Below, piece after piece: positions 54,801 to 64,000 of a stretch of DNA of 64,000 nucleotides (position 1 is the stretch's first letter; the number at the start of each line of letters is the position of its first letter). Source of the DNA: Bryopsis sp. KO-2023 (lineage: Eukaryota; Chlorophyta; Ulvophyceae; Bryopsidales; Bryopsidaceae); assembly GCA_030272585.1 (NCBI GenBank), contig BSYQ01000003.1, forward strand, positions 3,658,001 to 3,722,000. The letters are read 5' to 3'. Both the position numbers and the translations under genes were made by a program. The notes below the pieces were generated by a model that ran no database searches, was not told the origin of the DNA, and worked only from the letters and a program-made list of their open reading frames with translations.

Positions 54801-57722
54801 CATCTCTTCCACCCAATACTTCAGGCAATCCACGATGAATTGTCGGACCGTCGGCCGATTGCAGTTGAAGGTGTTCCCGCAGCCGCTGTAGTTATAGTAC
54901 TCCCCACCAGGCGCCAGCATGTAATAGACTCGATTGTCGATCCCCCTGAAAAACACACACCCCACCGAATTCATTTTTGTTTCGTCGAAGTTTCCACACT
55001 GGTCCAGATCTTCCATACATTTTTTGTGACCAGCGGCAAAATGTCAGCTTAGTTATTGACATTAAAAGAAATTTAAAACAAATATTCAGATAATTTTCCC
55101 TTTTAAAATTTTGCTCCTTACATAAAATTATAGTTTATCTGTTATATGTATATTGCTTTTATTAATTAATTATTATTTCTACCTGAATGAAATGGTGGGG
55201 CCAAGGTGATTTCCCTCCGCCGTGTGATTGAACACCACATCCAGAATGACTTCGATCCCTCTCTTGTGGCACTCTTTGACGAGGTTTTTCATTTCGAAAA
55301 TCAGATCTTCCCCTCGGCCGCCACGACTGATGGCGGCGCTGTATCTCGACATCGGCGAGAAAAAATTCACCGTCGAATATCCCCAGTAATTGAACCGATA
55401 ATTGTCGCTCCCTGGGATCACCTTAAATCGCAAGGGAAGGAATGTGTTATTTCTTTTGGAACAAACCAAAACAAAATTTGGACAAACAGTGAAAAAATAA
55501 ATAAAAAAATTATCGACACACACAGGCATTCATGCATGTTTCATGAAACCCCCCCCCCAAAAAAAAAAAAAAAGAAAGGAAGAAGTAAATAAATTGGAAA
55601 GACTCGCATTGATTTGAGAAACCCACAAAAGAGGAGCAGAAGAAGTACCTCATAATATTCGAGCTCATTGAATTCATGGATGGGTAGCAGTTCTATGCAA
55701 TTGACGCCGAGGTCTTGCAAATAGTCCAGTTTTTGAACCATGCCTTCGTAAGTTCCTGGAAAAAAAAACGAAAAAAAACATGAGAAGCAGACAAATAATA
55801 ATAATTATTATTATTGTTATTGGTTCCCATGACCATTGAAAAAAATTCAAAATCTACCCAAATTCGTAGCTGCTGTTTTTTTTTCTGTTCATCACAAGAC
55901 GGGGGGGAGGGGGACTGCACACACACGGTCAAACGTTTTTCTAAAATTAATAAATATTTTAACGATCACAAACCTGGAGCGTGGACTCCGCTGGAATGGT
56001 CTTTGGTGAAACCCCTGACATGCATTTCGTAAATGATGAGATCTTGCAAAGGTATATTCGGCGACGACACCCCTTCCCAATTGAAACCCTCCCTTGATGG
56101 GTCGGGCATCGAACATGCGCTTTGCGGCCAGGTATTGGATGCACCCAGAACATTCTCATTCAAGTAGTCCAAATCCTGCAAACATGACAGCTTCCAATTT
56201 GAAAATCTGATAGCTTCTGTCAATGCTTCCGCTGGATTTCTCATCATCCAGACCACCCCAGGAATCTGTTTCAAACAAAACACCATACTCTACAGACGAT
56301 GCAACATTTTTAAACAAAGAAATTGTTATATGTGTGTGTGTTGGGGGGGAAGGGGAAATGCACATTATGATTTACACAGAGAAAAAGAACCCACAGAAAT
56401 GCTTACATATGCAAGTTGTCCGAACTGCCGCCTGCTGATGACGCTTTTGCCGTAGGGGTCCAGAACAACACAAGACTGAAGAGCATTGAAAAACAAAAAA
56501 GAAAGCCATCAAATCTCCAATCAACTTTTTGGTGAATGGAACATTGTACAGTTTTAAAAAGAGCAACAAGACATTTGAAAAAGCTGAAAAACAATCCTCT
56601 GAACATGGGGGAGAAAAAAAACACCCCCACAAGTGAAGCAACCATCATCACCGCATCAGTCAAATGATTTGACTGATGCATGATTTGAGCAAATCCCTAG
56701 ACAGAATTTTTTTTTCCTTGGGGGGGGCGATGCAACCAAATTGAAAACTTTGCAGGCAATTGGTTGGCAATCCTACATTGTCGAATCGGTGACCAGTAGA
56801 GACATCTTCTGGAGGGTCTTCACTATCCATGGAGCTCAAACTGTTATCAATCTCGATTGTTCCATCCACAGATTGCCCCATCTCACCAGCACCCACATCC
56901 GTTTCGCTAGAATCTTCCGGCTCTGGCTCCGGCTCCGGCTCCGGCTCCTGCTCAACCTCCTGATGGAGACCCCACATTCTGTAGCCTTGAAAAAAAAAAA
57001 AAAGCAAAAAGCAAAACATCAGAAAATTCCCTCATGACCAATCGAAAGAAATGACATTCAAATCGACGTCTGGAAACGGTGCCGGATGGAGATTTTCGAA
57101 AGATGATTCTAAGACTCGGTGTTCATTAGAATTTCTGGGGGTATGTGGGTGCTGAAAGGATCAAGAAAACAATGCCTTCAGGTGAAATGTAATGGTCGTG
57201 TTGCGGCATCTCACCATACAACAGGTTCGAATCGACACTCGGCAGCGCAATGTGCCACACATCTCCGGTTTTGTTGAAATCCCGATTGAGCTCGATTTCG
57301 ATGGTGGACCTCCCCTCATGCAGATCATGCTCCTTGAACAGAACGAGAGAGATGGAGGTGGCACCGCTCGAGGTGATTGCAAAGTTTATGGAACCCTGGG
57401 ATCGACAGCAAGGTCTGAATGCTTCGAATCCTTTCATCGATTGCATTGCTTTCACTGAATCCTTGTTGAACAAAGTTTGGATGGTGCAGCCCAAACTGAA
57501 AGTGACTAACCGTTTCATGATCGACGTGAGCTCCCAGAGGAGCAGGCCTGCCACACAACGGGGTCGAGAAGTATGGGGACCCCGGTTGGTCCGACGGAGC
57601 GTCGAAAGGTCGTCGGGGAACGATGGGTTCGGGCTCGCGTTGGACCTGCTCGGCGATTTCTGTGGAGTAAGAATGCGCGCGCCTAGGGAACCAGAGAAAA
57701 GGGATCTTAACGTCAAACTCAT
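51893..57722 (-). CDS. ISA: Isoamylase-type starch debranching enzyme
   Basis: Thirteen exons in phase give 940 residues: 57722-57215, 56985-56777, 56475-56407, 56175-55974, 55755-55649, 55421-55183, 54945-54528, 54308-54228, 53976-53885, 53651-53435, 53136-52922, 52603-52437, 52191-51893. It hydrolyses alpha-1,6 branches of glucan during starch building or breakdown, probably in the plastid: the first 60 residues are Ser/Arg-rich, like a transit peptide. The CBM48 domain ends at NLLYGYRMWG. GH13 regions are present: DVVFNHT (about 430), GFRFDLAS with the nucleophile Asp (about 501), IAEAWDADG with the acid Glu (about 575) and FVTAHDG (about 668). An extra Glu/Pro run ([11 protein letters not shown]) interrupts the CBM48 side. 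The tenth intron appears to use a GC donor (GAG|GCAAGA). ISA1 and ISA3 types were not separated. Confidence 0.95.
56653..56679. repeat. Perfect 27-bp palindrome
   Basis: GCATCAGTCAAA, three spacer bases (TGA), then the exact reverse complement. It lies in the second intron of the isoamylase gene. The function is unknown; it may be a small cruciform or hairpin or a dimeric factor site. Confidence 0.8.
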
Positions 57723-58937
57723 GGGCGCAGAAGCGATGGCAACCGATGAAGCGAAAAGAGTCCAGGCGGACGACTGGCACCACGTGCGACATGACAGTAT
57801 CGGAGAGAAGGGCCCACCAGGCAGTCTGGGTTCCTAATTGCGCCCAGCGGTTAGGTTTGGGTAGACAACGTGCGCTAGGCTTGAAAATTGCCCGGGGTTG
57901 AACCCGACGGCAAGAGGGTATGGGCCTCGTCCGCGGCGATGCTGTGAAAGTGCGGTCGATACGACAGCATCGCTCCATGCCGTCTCCGTGCTTCGGTTCA
58001 ACCGAAAGAACGCCCCAGCGGTTTGTGCTTGAAGGAAAACGAGAAAACGACGATTCAAGTGTGTCTGCCTGTCGGGCGAGTGGGGATTGAGGTCCGACTG
58101 ATGACGTAAGCAACCATCGAAACAAAAATTCGACGCCGTGCAATTCTGCCTCTCGGATTTGTGCTCACGGACTGCGATTCGTTGAGTTATCGAGGGATTG
58201 CGCTTTCATTTTTTGCTTTGCGGCGGACTTGCGCTTGATATTTCGTTCCGTTCTTCGGAGGATACTTTTTTCCGGTGAGTGAATCGAATATCAACGCGGG
58301 AAGGGTGAAAAATCTACATATCTGCATCTGAATTGTGCTTTGTTTCGACATGTGAAGGAAGTCTCTCAACAACATGAACTCCAAAGCAGCAAGGGTTCTT
58401 GCACTGTCCAAGCAGCTGGCCTCGTTTCAAAATCCAGTTCCTTCTCAAGGGTATTGTTATCCAAGCATCACCACCAACCATCATTTCCATCGTTTGTTCC
58501 ACCAATTGTTTGGTTTTCGCATCCTTCCCACATCATTCAAAATGCAAAATGCAATGTGCATTGTTCGAGTTTCCCCTTGGTTTCTTTCCTTGGCAGCTGT
58601 GTTTTCTTCTCTCAAGGCCAGAGATCTTTGTTGATTCATCCTTCCATGTATTTCCATGCTTATATTTGTATGTTTGGGGAATCGGGAAGGCTGGCCCTGT
58701 TCAGGTTTTTCCCTTCTGTTTATATATTTTTTACATAAAAAAAAAATCAGTCTGGGAAAGTTCAGTTCAATGTCTTTTTATCTTTTTAAGTGAAAAATAT
58801 ACCCTCTCTTTTTGTTGATTTATATTTCCTTCCCTTTCTATTTAAATTTCACTTTTCACTTTCTCTTCTTGTGAAACATTATTTGGTGTTTATATGACTG
58901 ACCTGTTTTTTCTTTGCTGCCAGACCTATCGACGATA

Positions 58938-60057
58938 ATGGAAACGCCACCCCGTCAGACTTATGGGATGGAGTTTCACCCTACGATCCCAGACTGTTAC
59001 AGGGTGGATGACTCCATCCAGTACAAGGGGTCTATCGGAGTGCTGAAGGCTGCTGATTGTGAGGGGGGCCCTGTGGTTTTAAAAATGCCACGCCCCGAAG
59101 TTCCAGCCAGGAGCATCCGTGCCATCCGACACGAAGCCAAGGTTCTGGACACGGTTCAGCACCCCAACATCGTCTCCATGGTCGAGGATATCGGTGAGTC
59201 TACCAGATTTTTTCATTGGTGCATTGCTAAAATCCCCTGAAATGAGACCCAGCATTTTAAAAAAATCCAGGTTTTAAAAAATCCAGCAGTTGATAAAGGG
59301 CAGCAAAATAAAGGCCTGTTTCTTGTTCATTTAATTGCTGATTTTTTTGTTTCTTTGTGCAGAGGACGAGCACATTCTGGTGTTGGAGCGGTTGGGCTGC
59401 AATCTGGAGGCATATCTGCGAGAGCACGGGCAGCCCTGCCTCCGGAAAGGTTTCCAAATGATGCAGCAGATCCTGGAAGGACTGAATGCCCTCCACGAAA
59501 AGGGTTTCGTCCATTGTGACCTGGCTCCAAGCAACGTGGTGCTGAAGGGGGACCAGCTGGTTTTGATCGACTTCGACATTGCGACGGAAATTGGGTTTTT
59601 TTGTGGGAAGCTGCGAGAAGACGACCCCAAGTTCCTTGAGGCAGACCCCTCCATTGACATGTTCAGGTTGGGGCTGTTGATGGTCAAGGTTTTTTTTCGA
59701 GACGCTGCCGCCATCGCTATACAAGGATTTCATCGACATGTTCTTGGTGGAGGATCCAGAACAAAGACCTACGGCAGCTGATGCACTCCAGGTATGTTTT
59801 CTCTTTTTTTTCTGAATGTATGTTTTGTTTTGTTTTTGTATTTTTGTATTTTTATTAACTTGACTGAATTAATGTTTTGATTTTGACTGTACAAATATTT
59901 TCAGGGTACTGCAATGGCACTGGAACAGCTGATGGAGGAGGAAAAGGAGAGGATCAAGAAAAAGAGGAAATTCGAGGACACCTACGATCATTGGAGCATT
60001 GTCGACCAGCGTGCGGTACCAAGGCAAGGAAGAAAAAAAATCAGGAGGAGGGAATGA
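58938..60057 (+). pseudogene. Small divergent protein kinase, frameshifted right copy
   Basis: Exons 58938-59193, 59363-59791 and 59905-60057 match the left copy. In exon 2 the T run after GGTCAAGG is eight bases here and seven in the left copy, which shifts the frame after KVFF and ends translation at 59781, about 85 residues early (the left copy has 279 codons including stop). The final exon is otherwise intact and open. The catalytic loop reads HCDLAPSN here against HCDLAPRN on the left, and the glutamate/aspartate tail shows several conservative changes. The single homopolymer change could be a sequencing error, in which case this is a second functional gene. Confidence 0.78.
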
Positions 60058-60087
60058 TTTGCTTCCCCTTTTTTTTAATTTCTTTTC

Positions 60088-60637
60088 AGAATTGCAAAAA
60101 GAAAAAAGAACTGCAAAGGGACGTTTGAAGGGAAAAAATTTGCTGCAAAAAAACTGCTAAAATATCATCTTCTTGAACTGGATTTTTTGGAAGGGGGTTT
60201 GGAGTGTGGTGGGTCTATCTCGGATGAAACTTAATCCTTGAAAGGGGCTGGAAAAGCTGATCTTGGCTGGATTCAAAAAAAAAACATTACCCTTTTTTTT
60301 TTGTTTTCGGTGGATGATACTGAGGAGGGTTTCTACAAGCCATTTTTTTTTGCTTCGATCGAAACGTTTTTCCTGGTTTGAAAATGCAGTGTAGAAACAT
60401 GGATTGAAGTGAAAGCTGGTCATTTCTCAAAAGGCAGACAAAAAAATATTTTCGGGTTGGACATGAGCCATTATTCTGGCTGGGAGGGGTGGGCTTAAAA
60501 ATTAATACAGATTATGGATGGAGGTTTTCTCGGAAAGGGACAAAAGGGAAAAGGAGGAAAATATAATTTCTGGCGCTGTCACAGTCCTATCCGTTGAAAT
60601 TGATGTTTTATGTTGATGGGCTGCCAGGAATAGGGAG
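60088..60637 (+). other. Segment of about 550 bp present only in the right arm
   Basis: In the left arm the sequence passes directly from the T/A-rich stretch after the kinase stop to the run before ATGTTTTGGTACAGGGGGAG. Here about 550 bp intervenes. I see no terminal repeats, target-site duplication or ORF of note, so a deletion in the left arm is at least as likely as an insertion here. Confidence 0.75.
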
Positions 60638-61540
60638 GAAAAAAAAATGTTTTGGTACAGGGGGAGATGATGATTGTCAGAAGAATTATTATAAACTGGA
60701 AAAAAAATAGAAGATGTATGAATGGGTTTTGTGGGAAGGGGACAGACTGCTTTTAAAAATCACATTGTGATATATTAAGAATTTGAGATGTCATGTGTTT
60801 GTATATCGTACATTGCACTTCAAATGTGGAAATTGCTCATGTTCTCCGGTGAGGAAGGCGGAAAACCCAAACAAATCGATCAAAAAAAAACAAAAAAAAA
60901 CACCAAAACCCAAAATAATCACCCAGCAACAGTTGCAAAGGAAAAACCAATCACAGATGATCTCATCCATCCAAATATCATGGCATGGCCGAACAGAAAA
61001 TGAAGTACACCATCCAGTTGATTCATTTCATGTGAAATAATTAGCATCTTATTTCAACAAGTGTTTTCCTTAATCAGTTCGAACATATCGCTCATCCCAT
61101 TCAACATCTTTGTGAAAAGGAAAGCCTTAAAGGTTTTTACATGAACAAAAATAGCAAGCACATTGACACTCTTTTCCTCCTCAAATTTAACTGACATTGC
61201 TCTTCCATCTATTCCATTCTCTTCTTTATTTTCACAACATGTATTGTGACATCAGGAATGTGAAGATATGGCAGTAAAACTCTTGACCAATGAATGTTCA
61301 TTTTCAAGGAAACTCCCCAGAAGTAATGTGAAAATATTCCCATCAATGGTTTGAAGAGTTTATGCTTTTTGATTGTGAAAGAATTGCCCCAATCCCAAAC
61401 AGCTCACCCCAAGACATCTGAACGAGTCTTGTGAAGCTGGGAATTTTAGCAAGGGGTTGCGCCAGATTTTCTGCCCAAGATGTTCAAATATTTCCATGTT
61501 TTTAATTCTCTATTCCCAACAAGTGGCCATTGCATGGAGT

Positions 61541-61583
61541 GTAATCAGTATTTTTTAAAACCTGATGTAAAAATACTGATTAC
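61541..61583. repeat. 43-bp palindrome in right arm
   Basis: Counterpart of the palindrome at 47623-47665, with the same arms (GTAATCAGTATTTTT and complement), followed by about four copies of the complementary AAGC unit. Confidence 0.85.
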
Positions 61584-61992
61584 AAGCAAGCAAGCAAGCA
61601 TGGAGTGTTTGTCTATTCCAGCCAGATATGGAACACAGGTGAGCGTGGGCACCAGCCCCCCAAATGCAGAAAACTCTTTTTCCAGCAGCCACCCCACACT
61701 CTGACTTCTGAGTACAAAATGTGCAAAAGTGAGAGAACACATCGAGAAACTGCTCGCCAGGTACAGAAAATCGAGGTGGCGGCGCCGCCGCCAGGGCTCG
61801 GGAAGGGTAATCCGGAACTCCTTCACCCCCTCATAGAAAAAACACCACAATCCTGCACCCTTTTTTCTTGCACAAGAAATATTGGTGGGTGGGTTTGGCG
61901 TAGCGATGTGACCCTGTGGATCAGAGTTGTCCCTCAAAAATAACCCCTCGTCATAATGTGCCAGGTTCTGTTGTTCTTCTTCACCCCCCCAG

Positions 61993-62374
61993 TCCACCCC
62001 AATCGCCTCGGTGAATCAATGATGAGAATCTCCACCATGGATCGCCTGCCTAGCTGGCATCAATAATGCGACAGAATCCCAAGTCTAGGAGGGACGACTC
62101 CAGGCACTGATCACGCGCGCGTCTTGTTCGTGTTAAAACGGCCTCGTCCCTCGCCTCGTCCTGTTCCAAATCTGGTGAGAAATATTAGAAACATCAACAA
62201 ATCGTTGTCCCTGTCTGGAGGTTGCAACGGGGGAAGATGTGAACAGGTGGTACTTTGGATCTATGTTCATCTGATCTTTTTTTCCAAGTGGGTGGCTTGT
62301 GAAATAGCATCCCTCTCTCTCTCTCTCTCTCTGGCCACTCAAAAAAGGATTGATGATTTGATCATCAGGGCAAC
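61993..62374. other. Leader and promoter region of the desaturase gene
   Basis: Unique sequence between the right kinase arm and the desaturase start. It includes a (CT)n run of about ten units at 62312-62331, a common feature of 5' leaders. No TATA box or other defined motif could be assigned with confidence. Confidence 0.45.
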
Positions 62375-63955
62375 ATGGCCATTCTTGCTATGAGATCCGT
62401 GGTTGGCCATCCGACCTCGTTGCCACAGAAGCGAAAGCACATTTGGAATGGAAGGTTGGACTCCCCACTGCTGAGGAGAAATCCAGCAATTTTGCGACCG
62501 CCGAAAGCAACCACGGAGGATCCAGTTGAGGAGTTGGCCGTAGACAGAGTTTCAAGCACAAAGGGTAGCCGGAAAGCGTTTTGTGAAGTATGTCTTGGAG
62601 CCCCTTGCTTATTAAATCTATCTATCTATATATATCTATATATATATGTAGGGCTAAATCACCTCCTCGTGGACGGCCTTCGTTGGGCAAGTTTGCCTAA
62701 TGCAAATTAAACATTCATTCATACATATACGAATGTGCATTATGTTGCATCCATTCTCCAACAAATGCGGACGTTTCTATATATCTGAATTAGTTTTTAG
62801 GACCTTTGAACCTATAGAGTTGTTGCTATGCTTCCTCACGTTTTCGGATTGTCTGGAACGTGAACAAACATGGGTGAAAGGCATGTTGACCTGTAGGCGT
62901 TTTGTAGAATGCTGAATTTGGAGCTCACGAATGTGGAGGACTGCCCACCCTTGGATCCATCGCAATCTCCCTTTCCAGCCCAACAGGCCCCGTTCTCAGA
63001 GTTGATCGTTCAGAAGAAAAGGCCCTATTTCATCGACAGAGATTGGACGGACAGCGACATAGGGTACTTGGCCTTTTTCCTCGGGATGCATGCGATCGCT
63101 TTCATTGGAGGACCGCTCACCTTCACTTGGGATGCCTTTTTGGTGGCTTTCGGCGGGTATGGTAAAACCTCTGGTATATTTTTGCCACCGATTTCCACCT
63201 CGATTTCCGCTTGCATGTCTAAAACTAGCTCAAATGATACTCAGTGAATCATGTCTTTCTGTTTTTTTTCAATTTTTACAGATATGTAATCACTGGGTGG
63301 TTTGGTCTTTGCCTGTGTTATCATCGGCTGTTGACCCACAAGAGTTTCCGATGTCCCAAGTGGCTGGAGTTTTTCTTCGTGTATTGCGGGGTGCTTTCCT
63401 TTGAAGGCGACCCAGTGGAGTGGGCGAAAAACCACAGGTGGCATCACATCCACTCCGACGAAGGGGCGGACAGACACAGCCCAAAAGACGGGATCTGGCA
63501 TTCACACATGGGCTGGATGTTCGATGAACAATTGTCAAACACTCGGTAATCTCGCCTGGCAAAGTATTGGGATGTTAGGAAAAGGTGTACCAAAGCCCAG
63601 ATCGTTCTGCCACTTCTTGAATTTGATGGGAGGGTGTAACATTATTTGAGTATCAATAATTGGCCATTCAATGGTGTAAAAATAATCGGTTTCTTCTAAG
63701 TACCAAAAAAGCCGTTCACAGTACAGTACTTAGATTGTTTGGGGTTTTCGACAGGGCGGACCAGAATGGAAACATGAGGGACAGCCTGGGGGCACCCTGG
63801 TTTTACAAGGAATCTCCAGATTTCTACAATTGGATAAGAGAAACGTACATGTACCATCAACTTGGCCAAGCTGCAGTTCTGTTCGTGTGGGGTGGAGTGC
63901 CGTACCTGGTGTGGGGCTTCGTTATCAGGATTCTGTTCACCATGCATTTGACTTG
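62375..63955 (+). CDS. Plastid-type acyl-lipid desaturase (FAD5/ADS-like), partial
   Basis: Exons 62375-62587, 62897-63156, 63282-63545 and 63755-63955 join in phase; the gene runs off the window. The amino end (MAILAMRSVVGHPTSLPQKR, then basic and Ser-rich) looks like a transit peptide. The core has two membrane hairpins and the first two histidine boxes, HRLLTH and HRWHH, plus the family signature ADRHSPKDGIWHSHMGWMFD. This signature belongs to delta-9-type acyl-CoA/acyl-lipid desaturases, including FAD5, which desaturates palmitate on plastid galactolipid. The third box (NNHHAF type) should lie beyond 64000. The second exon's acceptor at 62897 and donor at 63156 were chosen because only these keep the frame. 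The GCGTTTTGT seen at the exon 1 end recurs at the exon 2 start. Confidence 0.9.
62590..62735 (+). repeat. LINE/SINE 3'-tail-like segment with microsatellite
   Basis: Inside the first desaturase intron, GGGCAAGTTTGCCTAATGCA is followed by AATTAAACATTCATTCATAC, resembling the 3' ends of non-LTR elements that finish in short tandem repeats. A (TATC)n/(TA)n stretch precedes it, itself after CCTTGCTTATTAAATC, which looks like a second such tail. No reverse transcriptase is present. The assignment is tentative. Confidence 0.4.
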
Positions 63956-64000
63956 GTAAGCTGATGTGCTGAAGTTTTGTTGGGTTAGATATCCTAATAT

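Larger units (their letters stand above)
57967..61992. repeat. Inverted repeat, right arm (contains broken kinase copy)
   Basis: About 4.03 kb, inverted relative to 47239-50697. The inner end (GCATCGCTCCATGCC) is 245 bases from the isoamylase start codon, so the kinase leader and the isoamylase promoter share a short divergent region. The outer end is near 61992. It carries about 550 bp (60088-60637) that the left arm lacks. Confidence 0.93.

Overview
The window is nuclear eukaryotic DNA: genes are split by many GT-AG introns, coding density is moderate, and the spacers are rich in poly-T/poly-A runs. No viral or retroviral element, tRNA, rRNA or CRISPR array was seen. The gene content points to a photosynthetic green-lineage organism: a starch isoamylase with a transit-like leader, a plastid-type acyl-lipid desaturase, and an ARF-GAP with the plant AGD layout. 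A PIH1-domain protein (dynein-arm/R2TP assembly family) suggests that it makes flagella. A flagellate streptophyte or other green alga fits best, but this is inference.

Layout. 0.2-2.0 kb (-): a protein with the two ends of WDR70 but no WD propeller. 3.3-6.1 kb (+): an orphan acidic membrane protein. 8.9-15.4 kb (-): a complete BAR-PH-ArfGAP-ankyrin protein whose fifth intron holds a 485-bp pogo/Tc1-like non-autonomous transposon. 16.3-19.6 kb (+) and 20.6-27.3 kb (+): two large, mostly disordered orphan proteins, the second with a 12-bp coding repeat. 27.9-28.9 kb (-): a small secreted fasciclin protein. 29.9-36.3 kb (+): a 1,233-residue coiled coil with a RHAMM/kinesin-12-like tail motif. 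38.5-39.9 kb (+): a PIH1D2-like protein. 41.7-46.9 kb (-): a transmembrane receptor-like kinase.

The 47-62 kb block is the most unusual part. A segment of about 3.5-4.0 kb carrying a small divergent protein kinase gene is present twice as an inverted repeat (47.2-50.7 and 58.0-62.0 kb), and the arms enclose the isoamylase gene (51.9-57.7 kb, -). The left arm is itself bracketed by a 248-bp direct repeat that also forms the upstream region of the receptor kinase. The right kinase copy is broken by one extra base in a T run. The window ends inside the desaturase gene (62.4 kb to beyond the edge, +).

Exon chains were joined by hand from splice-site phase. For seven genes (orphan membrane protein, ARF-GAP, both large orphans, fasciclin, coiled coil, isoamylase) and for the left kinase the total is an exact multiple of three with no internal stop, which is the main support for the models. 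Uncertain joins are stated in the entries.
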